A stretch of DNA of 20,909 nucleotides from a virus: positions 1 to 20,909 of the IMG/VR virus record IMGVR_UViG_3300007539_000285, one strand, 5' to 3'. Below the pieces are notes generated by a model. That model searched no databases and had not been told where the DNA came from. It was given only the letters and a program-made list of their open reading frames with translations. Made by a program: the position numbers and the translations under genes. Shown here one piece after another: positions 13,402 to 19,820 of this stretch (position 1 is its first letter; the number at the start of each line of letters is the position of its first letter).

Positions 13402-14168
13402 TACAAGAATGGTACTGTTTCTGTGTACGAAGGACTATTGGCCAAAGTGATGGCACTTCCGTTTCCAGTAGCGTCGTCGGCAGTCTCGTTGAGCTGCCAC
13501 CACCTTACGAGGTCCGCTGAGTTTGTATAGTCTCCTTCGTCTTGGGAGAGATTGTGATGAGTGTAGATCTCCGTTATGGCGTCGTCACTAAGGACGGTAT
13601 CCCACACAGCAACCTCATCCGTAATTTGCTGACTGTAAGAGAGGGAGTTATAAGCTTTCCCCATAAACAACCTCGCTGGAGATCCTGGGTCAATGGTCGT
13701 GCTTGATGTTGGGAACGAACCAGATGGAGTCAACTTAGTGCCATCCAAGTGAAGCGTAGTTATAAACGGCCCACCAGTAGCATCAAGCGTTATCGTAATC
13801 ATGTGGAACGTCGCTGGAGAGATGACCGACGTATAGTTCTGAAACACAGAAAGGGTTCCGCTAGAATACCCCAGGATGGTGAGGGTTGTCCCAGAATGGA
13901 ACAACCTAAAGTAGTTGGTCGAAGAAGTCCCCTTCTCCATAATATACTTTGTTCCGCTAAGGTTATCAAAGTACACCCAAAAAGAGATAGTGCCCTCATC
14001 CGTAGTTGTGGCAAGCGCCGCCCCGATAGGATCGTTGCCGTGGTCCCACCGCATATTCTGGTCCACACCGTCAACCTCAAGTGCGTGAGTGTTCCTGTAG
14101 GCGCCTCCTACGTCATCGCCCACACCGACACCACCGTTATACATTAAAGATGATCCTAATCCAAGCAT
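13401..14168 (-). CDS. LamG/concanavalin-like tail or fibre protein (255 aa)
   Basis: I start at the ATG at 14168 (MLGLGSSLMYNGG), which overlaps the stop of the 45-residue gene as TAATG. Residues about 25-225 form a laminin G-like jelly roll: HALEVDGVDQ, then TISFWVYFDN, YFRLFHSGTT, WHM-like ATFHMITITLD, TTLHLDGTKL, and ITDEVAVWDTVLSDDAITEI. The end (DLVRWWQLNETADDATGNGS then ITLANSPSYTETVPF) is a pattern frequent in marine phage LamG proteins. LamG domains bind carbohydrates, so host receptor or capsule binding on the virion is likely. It lies in one operon with an M15 endolysin. Confidence 0.75.
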   Translation of the reverse strand: MLGLGSSLMYNGGVGVGDDVGGAYRNTHALEVDGVDQNMRWDHGNDPIGAALATTTDEGTISFWVYFDNLSGTKYIMEKGTSSTNYFRLFHSGTTLTILGYSSGTLSVFQNYTSVISPATFHMITITLDATGGPFITTLHLDGTKLTPSGSFPTSSTTIDPGSPARLFMGKAYNSLSYSQQITDEVAVWDTVLSDDAITEIYTHHNLSQDEGDYTNSADLVRWWQLNETADDATGNGSAITLANSPSYTETVPFL

Positions 14169-14305
14169 TATCCACTGCAGCTTTCGCAATCCTCAGGGGA
14201 GTCGAGGTTGCAGGTTATCTCTCCAGACTCGATCTTTTGCTCTTGGTCCTTGAGCTTCTTTTGATCGAGGAAGCTGATGTCATCAAATTCTTCTTCGTGT
14301 CTCAT
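14168..14305 (-). CDS. Small acidic cysteine-containing protein (45 aa)
   Basis: The ATG at 14305 overlaps the stop of the M15 peptidase gene (ATGA), and the stop shares a base with the LamG start (TAATG), so both ends are fixed by overlap. The product starts MRHEEEFDDISFLDQKKLKD and ends with CNLDSPEDCESCSG, giving three cysteines in the last 13 residues. It has no hydrophobic membrane segment, so it is not a holin. No family recognised. Confidence 0.65.
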   Translation of the reverse strand: MRHEEEFDDISFLDQKKLKDQEQKIESGEITCNLDSPEDCESCSG

Positions 14306-14775
14306 TTGTCAAATATTACTTCGTAGTAAGTTTTCCCTTGATCGTCTCTACAAGCTTTGAGACACCTCTTACGATTATCACCACCATAAACGTAACTGAC
14401 GTGAACCCAATCTGGATTATCGTCCGTACCAAACTCCCAAACAAGTTGATCAAAGTCAAGATTGTTCTTGATATAGTGGAATATTTCAGCGTTCGATACA
14501 CGACCGAATACGTCTGCATCCAGATCCAGTGCGCGACCTTCCATGTGCTGACTACGCTTCGCCCCACCGATTGCACGGTTGAGTTCAGCACCCCTATAGC
14601 CTGACGACACGTATATAGGAACTCCGAAATGATCGCGACAAGGTTGAAATACGTTTTCTGCAATTTGTTTAAGATTCTCTGTAGCCCATTCATCTGGTGT
14701 ATTGTCTATGCCAAGTCGTTTAGCCGTTGAGCTTTTCGTTACCTCGGCGAGTGATAGATTTTTTGACAGCTTCAT
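14302..14775 (-). CDS. M15 family peptidase, probable endolysin (157 aa)
   Basis: Zinc peptidases of family M15 cut peptidoglycan cross-links and are common phage lysins. The product has SSGYRGAELNRAIGGAKRSQ, then H77-M-E-G-R-A-L-D84 (the SxHxxGxAxD signature with zinc ligands H77 and D84) and WVHVSY with H125 as third ligand. The length (157 residues) matches stand-alone phage lysins. There is no signal peptide, so release would need a holin; none is identified nearby. The start MKLSKNLSLAEVTKS is typical. The upstream promoter box at 14927 and the overlap with the 45-residue gene downstream place it near the head of an operon. Confidence 0.88.
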   Translation of the reverse strand: MKLSKNLSLAEVTKSSTAKRLGIDNTPDEWATENLKQIAENVFQPCRDHFGVPIYVSSGYRGAELNRAIGGAKRSQHMEGRALDLDADVFGRVSNAEIFHYIKNNLDFDQLVWEFGTDDNPDWVHVSYVYGGDNRKRCLKACRDDQGKTYYEVIFDK

Positions 14776-14851
14776 TGTTTAGTCGTCGTTTTTCATTCTC
14801 CACATTGGGATCCTGTCGCTTCTTCTTCGGATTGAAGTAATACTTCCTCAC
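14720..14851 (-). CDS. Possible basic peptide (43 aa, GTG start) ahead of the endolysin
   Basis: A GTG at 14851 opens a 43-residue frame (VRKYYFNPKKKRQDPNVENE, then a basic end) that overlaps the first 56 bases of the M15 gene in another frame. An in-frame extension upstream to a stop adds seven residues and contains FLKR. It would fill most of the gap between the promoter box at 14927 and the endolysin start. Its strongly basic, charged character resembles other tiny phage proteins here. There is no independent motif, and an alternative is that this is just an untranslated leader. Confidence 0.35.
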   Translation of the reverse strand: MRKYYFNPKKKRQDPNVENEKRRLNNEAVKKSITRRGNEKLNG

Positions 14852-14926
14852 CCTTTTAAGGAATTTTTGCAGTCAAAATTTGGACGGGGTTGGAGATTTT
14901 CCATATACTGAGATCAGCGATTTCAG

Positions 14927-14934
14927 CAAAGTTA
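14927..14934 (-). promoter_or_regulatory. -7 box TAACTTTG for the endolysin operon
   Basis: The minus strand reads TTTTGTAACTTTGCTG, containing TAACTTTG, identical to the box at 19230-19237. It lies 76 bases before the possible GTG at 14851 and 152 before the endolysin ATG at 14775. The -33 position is weak. Confidence 0.45.
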
Positions 14935-14956
14935 CAAAATTTAATTCAATCACATT

Positions 14957-15412
14957 ATGCGAAACCTAGCAACAGCCATCATGCTCATCGTGAGCAGCAC
15001 AGCCTTCGGTCAGCTGTCAAAGTGCGTCACAGAGCGTTTTACATGCAGCGACAATGACGTAGAATTTATCCAAGTATTCCGCCTTCCTGGCATCTACCCA
15101 CAAGACGGGGAGCGTTACATTGTAGAGGCCAACGTATTCACCATCGACATGGAGCACGTGGCTACATACTACGACGACATGGCTATTCACACATGGGATG
15201 AGCCTGGACTGTACGTTGTCATGTGCACCGACTCCACATACACACCAACATCTCACGGATCGTTCTTCGTCATCAATGAAGACTACGTAGATGCCTTTGA
15301 GAAAAACGAAAGCGACCTAGTTGTCGTAGAGCAAAGCTTCATCATCAACCTTAACGATCAGCCCGTGTGCCGCAAAAACGCACCAGAGCTCGTTCAAGCA
15401 ATCTGGGAATAA
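14957..15412 (+). CDS. Secreted protein of unknown function (151 aa)
   Basis: The protein starts with a signal peptide (MRNLATAIMLIVSSTAFGQ, cleavage likely near residue 19). The mature part has CVTERFTCSDNDVEF, a Tyr/Asp-rich middle (VATYYDDMAIHTWDEPGLYV), a further Cys in VVMCTDSTYT and a late Cys (PVCRKN). The E-P-G-L-Y-V-V-x-C stretch looks like a small beta domain. No lipobox and no clear sorting domain. With the following gene it forms a plus-strand pair that runs opposite to the surrounding genes and ends in a strong terminator. No TAnnTTTG box is obvious upstream. It could be a periplasmic or surface factor expressed independently of the late operons (inference). Confidence 0.7.
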   Translation: MRNLATAIMLIVSSTAFGQLSKCVTERFTCSDNDVEFIQVFRLPGIYPQDGERYIVEANVFTIDMEHVATYYDDMAIHTWDEPGLYVVMCTDSTYTPTSHGSFFVINEDYVDAFEKNESDLVVVEQSFIINLNDQPVCRKNAPELVQAIWE

Positions 15413-15436
15413 TCATCAATCAAAATAATTAGAACT

Positions 15437-15838
15437 ATGAATAAGACAATTTTAACCTCCGTCCTCGCGATCCTCGTATCGCTTTCTGCATCGTCACAAG
15501 TAACTGTTATGGCTGGAAGCCACTGGGGAGCTATGGGGTGCTACTTCACTATCGATCAAATCGATGCCAACGGCAATATCGTCGCAACACACAGCGACAG
15601 GTTGTTCAGAAAAACAAGCATCGATAACATGAAGGCCTCAGACGACAACACGTTCAGGTTCCGAATCCACCGCTTCCGACCTGACGGCGAAGTGGTAGTG
15701 GACAAAACATACACCGTTAGTCGAGATGGGGATGGTAAGATGATCGCTACAACAGAAAACCCAGTAACTCAGGCCATCATCGTGCTAGAGGGTGAATTCA
15801 GTTGGATGGACTTTGAGAGATGGAATGCAAACCTGTAA
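15437..15838 (+). CDS. Secreted protein of unknown function (133 aa)
   Basis: A signal peptide (MNKTILTSVLAILVSLSASS, ending SQ) is followed by a small beta-rich domain: VTVMAGSHWGAMGCYFTIDQ, then DANGNIVATHSDRLF, FRFRIHRFRPDGEVVVDKTY and VIVLEGEFSWMDFERW. Only one Cys in the mature part, no lipobox. It starts 24 bases after the previous stop in the same direction, so the two are co-transcribed. I do not recognise a family. Together with its neighbour it is likely exported to the periplasm or cell surface of the host. Confidence 0.7.
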   Translation: MNKTILTSVLAILVSLSASSQVTVMAGSHWGAMGCYFTIDQIDANGNIVATHSDRLFRKTSIDNMKASDDNTFRFRIHRFRPDGEVVVDKTYTVSRDGDGKMIATTENPVTQAIIVLEGEFSWMDFERWNANL

Positions 15839-15843
15839 CAAAG

Positions 15844-15869
15844 AAAAAGGGGCCTTGAGCCCCTTTTTT
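15844..15869. terminator. Bidirectional intrinsic terminator
   Basis: AAAAAGGGGC (15844-15853), loop CTTGA and GCCCCTTTTT (15859-15868) form a ten-pair hairpin with a T run after it on the plus strand and, by symmetry, on the minus strand. It sits between the convergent genes ending at 15838 (plus) and 15887 (minus), so it would stop transcription from both sides. Confidence 0.9.
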
Positions 15870-15886
15870 AATTTTTGTTTTTACTA

Positions 15887-16567
15887 TCAGTCTCTCTCTG
15901 CCGCTTCCATTCTGCTCAGACCGCCAAGGAATGACATCATGGATGGATCAGGGGCCGTACTTCCGCTTGCAACGACCTTGCGGAACTCCCTACCCTTACT
16001 TCCACGATACTTTTCTGCAAGCTTCATAAGCTCTTCTGCCCTCTTTTTGTTTTCAAAACCACCTCTTCTCATAAGAAGGTTTGCTTCATTGATCATGTCG
16101 CTAGCCTTCTGAGTAGCTGCCTCTGTGGTGTAAGGGGTAGCAGCTGAGCTTGCCTCACCCGTAAACTCTGGGTCGTATGCAACTCCAGCGCTTTTGTATC
16201 TTCCAGCTTCCTGGATGGCCATTGGGCGACTCATGCCAGACTCAACGAGGTAGTCGGTGAAACCCTTAAAATCCATAGGCGTCTGACCGCCAACCATAAA
16301 GTATCCTCCTGAAGGGCCTTCTCCTCCACTCATGACGTACTCAACTTGATCGGAATAGTCTCCGCGATATGGTGTCCCACCATTCTCATAAAGCTTCGAT
16401 CCCGTTCCATTTTCTTTGACAAGGCGCATACCTTGCATCATCATCTTGCGGCCATACTCCGCAAGTTTTTTCCCGTAGTCTTTTTTGTTGAGCATTTTAA
16501 AGTCCTGTTTGTCAATCTTTCCGTTGTTGTTCAGATCGAGTTTATGTTGATTCCCCCTAAGTGGCAT
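15887..16567 (-). CDS. Phage protein with N-terminal EF-hand-like motif (226 aa)
   Basis: The 226-residue product starts MPLRGNQHKLDLNNNGKIDK with the calcium-binding loop D-L-N-N-N-G-K-I-D (residues 11-19) followed by QDFKMLN, as in a single EF hand. The middle is Gly/Tyr/Met-rich (YVMSGGEGPSGGYFMVGGQT), and the C-terminal third is helical with RAEELMKLAEKYRGSKGREF. No enzyme motif seen. A HKLD-x-N-x-[DN]-G-K-I start is one I recall from structural proteins of marine phages. A promoter box ends five bases before the ATG. A virion-associated role is likely but not assigned. Confidence 0.6.
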   Translation of the reverse strand: MPLRGNQHKLDLNNNGKIDKQDFKMLNKKDYGKKLAEYGRKMMMQGMRLVKENGTGSKLYENGGTPYRGDYSDQVEYVMSGGEGPSGGYFMVGGQTPMDFKGFTDYLVESGMSRPMAIQEAGRYKSAGVAYDPEFTGEASSAATPYTTEAATQKASDMINEANLLMRRGGFENKKRAEELMKLAEKYRGSKGREFRKVVASGSTAPDPSMMSFLGGLSRMEAAERD

Positions 16568-16571
16568 GGTG

Positions 16572-16579
16572 CAAATATA
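16572..16579 (-). promoter_or_regulatory. -7 box TATATTTG just before a start codon
   Basis: The minus strand reads TATATTTGCACC then ATG (16567). The box ends four bases from the start codon, the same geometry as at 7842 and close to that at 17818, so transcripts from it would be nearly leaderless. Confidence 0.55.
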
Positions 16580-16586
16580 TAGATAA

Positions 16587-17066
16587 TTAACTAGCGATAA
16601 ATACCTCTATGATGGCATCAGCGGTAGTGGCGTTCACGGAGATGCTTTCAACGTTTACAAGACTAGCAGCCGCAATTGGGGTGGCGGCAGTGCTATCTAC
16701 GGCAATTGAGTTTAAAGCTGAACCAAATATAAAGCTCCTTCCAGCTGCAAGTTTGAAGCTCATCACATCGTCAGCCACTCCATCAGCTGGGCCAGTCGTA
16801 GTATCAATAGGCATAGAAACAACCACACTATTTGATGCGGACAGGTTGCTTACTCTCATGTACTTAACGTTATCTACGTCAACTGCTCCTGTAGATGTAT
16901 TGACTGCTGTTTGAAACGTAACGACTGATGTATTAACCCCAACGGGGCAAGTAACGATCCTGTTGAACGTGTCGTTAACTCCTGTTATAGATGCAGATCG
17001 TGTGGCGCCTCGTTCTACGCCATTGATGGTGATCTCTTCTGTAATTGTTGATGTAAGTGTGGCCAT
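16587..17066 (-). CDS. Small structural protein (159 aa), third paralogue
   Basis: This 159-residue protein starts MATLTSTITEEITINGVERG and resembles the genes at 899 and 477: the same MAT start, Ser/Thr-rich strands, a central VKYMRVSNLSASNSVVVSMP element (compare VYIKNLSTTASESVLVEIGG) and AAGRSFIFGSALN (compare DWMFIPYSADLD). Its ATG shares one base with the stop of the upstream gene. The copy lies more than 15 kb from the pair, which suggests an old duplication and dispersal within a virion gene set. Function unknown; a beta-sandwich virion component is likely. Confidence 0.65.
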   Translation of the reverse strand: MATLTSTITEEITINGVERGATRSASITGVNDTFNRIVTCPVGVNTSVVTFQTAVNTSTGAVDVDNVKYMRVSNLSASNSVVVSMPIDTTTGPADGVADDVMSFKLAAGRSFIFGSALNSIAVDSTAATPIAAASLVNVESISVNATTADAIIEVFIAS

Positions 17067-17812
17067 TATACTAGTCCTCTTGTGTTTCCTTTAATGTAGG
17101 AGTGTTGTCGTGTTGATCTTTTTAGTTTGGATCCCGTCGCATTCTGATTTGCCAGAAAGTTTAGCGTCCCCTGAGTGCCGCCAGTCTGAAACGCATTCTG
17201 CGCACCCTGCTGCTGCATCATTTGCATCATCATCTGCATCATCTGCGGATTAGACATCATTTGCTGCATCATGGCGTTAGCATCACCGCCCAGGCCTGGA
17301 ACTCCACTGCCACTCATAGGGATGTCTCCAGCTGCACTAGCAACAACATCCTGTACGCCTCCGCCTACCGCAGGGTTGGCACCTCCGCCGCCACCAAGTG
17401 ATGTAGCCAGTCCAGCGGCAGAGCTTACTACCGATTTTGCGATATCTCCCCTTTGAAGTTCCTGGCCTTCAGGGTCGTTACCCTCAGATACTTCTTGGGC
17501 CTCACCAGCCATGTATTTGCCAAAATCACCTGCACCCTGCGCAGCAAGACGAAAGTTTCCTGTAAGTGCACCGCCCAATACCTTTGCCCCAGCCAAGCCG
17601 CCCTCTGTAATGGCCCTGGTTCTCTCCCCCTTGATAGTATCACAGTACTTAAGTGTGTTCTTTTGTGACTCAGAAAGCGGTGCCCCTGACTCTTCAAGCT
17701 CCCTAAGCTGCTTACAATCCCCCTTATCGTACTCCTCCATGCCATAACGATCCATGTCGTCATAGCGTTCTTTAAAATTCAGGGCTTGACCCATGTTTTT
17801 GAGCAGTTCCAT
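17066..17812 (-). CDS. Gly/Ala- and Met-rich protein (248 aa), possible ejection or internal virion protein
   Basis: The N-terminal 65 residues are charged (GDCKQLRELEESGAPLSESQ and two Cys). The middle (about 70-180) is Gly/Ala-rich with hydrophobic stretches such as VVSSAAGLATSLGGGGG. Residues about 180-205 are an unusual Met/Gln run (AMMQQMMSNPQMMQMMMQMM). The end is basic (GSKLKRSTRQHSYIKGNT). Such low-complexity, Gly/Ala-rich proteins with amphipathic segments often are internal virion or DNA-ejection proteins, but that is inference. A promoter box lies five bases before the ATG; the stop shares a base with the next start. Confidence 0.6.
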   Translation of the reverse strand: MELLKNMGQALNFKERYDDMDRYGMEEYDKGDCKQLRELEESGAPLSESQKNTLKYCDTIKGERTRAITEGGLAGAKVLGGALTGNFRLAAQGAGDFGKYMAGEAQEVSEGNDPEGQELQRGDIAKSVVSSAAGLATSLGGGGGANPAVGGGVQDVVASAAGDIPMSGSGVPGLGGDANAMMQQMMSNPQMMQMMMQMMQQQGAQNAFQTGGTQGTLNFLANQNATGSKLKRSTRQHSYIKGNTRGLV

Positions 17813-17817
17813 AGGGT

Positions 17818-17825
17818 CAAATATA
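17818..17825 (-). promoter_or_regulatory. -7 box TATATTTG close to a start codon
   Basis: The minus strand reads TATATTTGACCCT then ATG (17812), matching TAnnTTTG and lying only five bases from the start codon. It sits between the stop of the 44-residue gene (17830) and the next gene. Confidence 0.55.
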
Positions 17826-17829
17826 CGGA

Positions 17830-17964
17830 TTATTTGCTTTGGCTTTTAAAGAACTCTACCTGCTTGAGTCTCTTCATAGCCTGGAGCTTGGACTTGTAGG
17901 GACCGCCTAGGTTCTTTTTCTTTTCGGATACCACATAGTACCCATCTGGCTTCTTGACAATCAC
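17830..17964 (-). CDS. Small basic protein (44 aa) with GGPYKSK motif
   Basis: A GTG at 17964 overlaps the stop of the preceding gene as GTGA and opens a 44-residue frame: IVKKPDGYYVVSEKKKNLGG, then PYKSKLQAMKRLKQVEFFK. The order YYV-x-SEK, NLGGPYK-[ST]-K, A-x-[KR]-RL-x-QVE-[FY]-FK is one I recall from very small proteins in many phages; the function is unknown. The GTG start is chosen because it fits the overlap pattern seen throughout the window and there is no ATG before the conserved part. Confidence 0.75.
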   Translation of the reverse strand: MIVKKPDGYYVVSEKKKNLGGPYKSKLQAMKRLKQVEFFKSQSK

Positions 17965-18728
17965 TTCAGCCTACTCTTTACCCTCTCCCTAAACTCAGGG
18001 CGTCTATCGACAGTCCCCATATTCCAATACTTCTGCCAGAAGTCTACAGGATCCATCCTTCCTGATAACACTTCAGCCGTTGGCACGTACCCCCTGCCAT
18101 ACATATATGCATAAGCAAGCAGTTTTCTGTCTTCATCAGATAGCCCTACCGCATCCATAATCTCCTCATCGGTAAAGTTACGAGGATCCAGACCCATGCC
18201 CTTGGCCAACTTATCAGCATACTTCGCGGCATCTCTACGTGCGGCCTCCTCCATCTGCCACTCAGTCTGAGCCCTACGCTCTTTTCTTAGAAGCGGTGCC
18301 CTTTGATAGATGTTTTCTCCACCGCTTTCTCCGTATGCGTAGAGGTCCATAAGTTCATCGAACGTATACTTTGGCGACTTACCAGCCTTCTCATCGGCCC
18401 TACGGGCGATATCTTGATACGAGATGGTACGCGGTGCTGGTTCTTCAGGGAAGTTCATCCCAAACAAGGAGCTAGCCATCTCTCTTTTCGTCAACTGAGG
18501 GCGCGGACCCACAGATACATCGATTCCGAGGTCCTTCATGCGTGCTGCATCGAACGACTCCTTCGATTTGGGTGCACCAGACATAAACCAGTCGTACAAC
18601 CATGCAGGATTCTCCTCAACCACATCTGATGGCATCCCATACTTCTCAAATTCCTCCCACGTATAGTCCTTTTTAGGGGGATCTTTCTTCAAAGACATCC
18701 CATTGGGCTTTGTTCTGTTAAGTCTCAT
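17961..18728 (-). CDS. Charged helical phage protein (255 aa), unknown function
   Basis: The 255-residue product is charged and mostly helical, beginning MRLNRTKPNGMSLKKDPPKK, with Trp/Tyr-rich segments (EENPAWLYDWFMSG, VDFWQKYWNMGTV) and a long Arg/Glu/Ala stretch (RKERRAQTEWQMEEAARRDA). No domain recognised. The ATG shares one base with the stop of the 133-residue gene (TGATG), and the stop overlaps the next GTG by four bases. Proteins of this style in late operons are often internal virion or tail-assembly proteins, but there is no direct evidence. Confidence 0.6.
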   Translation of the reverse strand: MRLNRTKPNGMSLKKDPPKKDYTWEEFEKYGMPSDVVEENPAWLYDWFMSGAPKSKESFDAARMKDLGIDVSVGPRPQLTKREMASSLFGMNFPEEPAPRTISYQDIARRADEKAGKSPKYTFDELMDLYAYGESGGENIYQRAPLLRKERRAQTEWQMEEAARRDAAKYADKLAKGMGLDPRNFTDEEIMDAVGLSDEDRKLLAYAYMYGRGYVPTAEVLSGRMDPVDFWQKYWNMGTVDRRPEFRERVKSRLK

Positions 18729-19129
18729 CAGTATATACCTGCTGTTTTGGCCGCTAGCTCAATTGCTTTACGCTTGTACCATGGTGTTTCTCTAAGCTCA
18801 AAGATAGAGTCTAATACCTCTGGAAAATCCACCCCATAATCCTGGCTTAGCGACTGTGCTTGCGATTTTATCTCTGGAAGATTCTCAAATGCCTTCCCTA
18901 TACCGCCAGAAACGTCGCCCTTCTCTTCAGGAGCCATGCGATTGACAAGATCGAGCAATCCCATCATCTCTTCATCGCTCATATTCATGAGTTTTTGGTA
19001 GTCCAGCCCCCTAATGCTATCAAACCCTTGAAGCGGTCGCCCACTCACCTTCTGGGCTCGTCTATAAAAGGACTGCTTTGGGTCCTCTTGTGGCGGATCG
19101 TTCTGATCGGTTGTCTTTCTTAGAATCAT
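18728..19129 (-). CDS. Helical phage protein (133 aa), first gene of the right minus-strand operon
   Basis: The 133-residue product starts MILRKTTDQNDPPQEDPKQS and is charged and helical, with MSDEEMMGLLDLVNRMAPEE and LDSIFELRETPWYKRKAIEL. It shares with its downstream neighbour a Pro/Asp-rich N-terminus and a basic C-terminal helix, but no family is recognised. It is the most upstream gene of the block read leftward from the gene-poor region. A promoter candidate at 19230-19260 lies about 100 bases before its ATG. Confidence 0.6.
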   Translation of the reverse strand: MILRKTTDQNDPPQEDPKQSFYRRAQKVSGRPLQGFDSIRGLDYQKLMNMSDEEMMGLLDLVNRMAPEEKGDVSGGIGKAFENLPEIKSQAQSLSQDYGVDFPEVLDSIFELRETPWYKRKAIELAAKTAGIY

Positions 19130-19177
19130 GGTATAGCTATCCCGTATTTAACAGTTAAAAATAGATGGGATCGTGTT

Positions 19178-19191
19178 GTGTGTGCACACAC
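19178..19191. repeat. 14-base perfect palindrome
   Basis: GTGTGTGCACACAC is a perfect palindrome about 50 bases upstream of the gene at 19129 and just downstream, in transcription direction, of the promoter candidate at 19230-19260. It could be an operator. Confidence 0.6.
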
Positions 19192-19229
19192 TCCCCCCTA
19201 TTTCGGCTGCTTCATTCTTGATTGGATAG

Positions 19230-19260
19230 CAAAGTTATAACAGAATTCTTTAAAAGTCAA
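19230..19260 (-). promoter_or_regulatory. Complete Bacteroidota-type promoter, TTG-N20-TAACTTTG
   Basis: On the minus strand TTG (19260-19258) is followed after 20 bases by TAACTTTG (19237-19230). Both boxes are present with the same spacing as the plus-strand promoter at 19741. It faces the leftward gene block beginning at 19129, leaving a leader of about 95 bases that contains the 14-base palindrome. Confidence 0.65.
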
Positions 19261-19457
19261 GACTAAACCAATACTTTAAGCATGGGACCGCTTCTTACTG
19301 ATTATGAGTGCTTTAGCTTAGGTTGAGTGGAGTCAATAATATTATGTAAAATGAATAATTGGGGTGATTTAGGCGGATTTTTCGGTTTGGGGGTGAAAAA
19401 AATGATCAGAAATATGTGCCTAGGGGATAATATAGAACACAGACGGCCCCCAAATCT

Positions 19458-19478
19458 TTTGGAAATTACATTTCCAAA
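19458..19478. repeat. Inverted repeat with 9-base arms
   Basis: TTTGGAAAT and ATTTCCAAA are separated by three bases (TAC). There is no T run after the hairpin, so it is more like a protein binding site or cruciform than a terminator. Confidence 0.6.
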
Positions 19479-19740
19479 CCCCCTCCCCTAACTTCTGCCA
19501 CTATTCCGCAATTTCACTTTGACTTTTCATCTGCTTGATTACCAGTCAGTTAGGCGTTGTTACCTCCATCATCACTGCACTTGACCGATGGTAGGTAGCT
19601 CTACCCGAAGGTTGGACAGACCCTACCCTAAAGTATTGCTTCACCCAATCCATACCTGCTTGGGGGTGACACAATGAACATAACCTCGTATAAATTTGCC
19701 TCTGAAACCCGCGTCATTACTGGCTTTAACATCCGTTGGC

Positions 19741-19771
19741 TTGACATCGCTGTTTGATTTCCCTATCTTTG
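19741..19771 (+). promoter_or_regulatory. Complete Bacteroidota-type promoter, TTG-N20-TATCTTTG
   Basis: TTG (19741-19743) and TATCTTTG (19764-19771) are spaced by 20 bases, matching the TTG / TAnnTTTG pattern. The start of transcription should fall near 19777, about 45 bases before the ATG at 19821. This is the likely driver of the rightward GC-rich operon and the ribozyme. Confidence 0.7.
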
Positions 19772-19820
19772 GGGTCATCGGTTCGAAGGTCGAGCCGAGC
19801 AAACTTCAAACTTTTTACCC

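Larger units (their letters stand above)
19130..19820. other. Gene-poor strand-switch region
   Basis: No convincing gene lies between the divergent genes at 19129 (minus) and 19821 (plus). The region holds a 14-base palindrome (19178-19191), a promoter for each direction (19230-19260 minus, 19741-19771 plus), a 9-base inverted repeat (19458-19478), G/C runs of opposite polarity (19380s and 19446-19451) and a GGTAG/CTACC hairpin near 19590. A divergent regulatory region, a replication origin or a packaging site are all possible; none is proven. Confidence 0.6.

Noticed and set aside
18120-18145. CTGATGA followed by GAAAAC on the minus strand
   Set aside because: No stem II can form between the two elements, and the site is inside a coding region.
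19446-19500. Possible terminator around the 9-base inverted repeat
   Set aside because: There is no T run after either arm and no gene ends nearby.
19674-19757. 27-residue plus-strand frame starting MNITSYKF
   Set aside because: Very short, ends inside the promoter for the 217-residue gene, no overlap or motif to support it.
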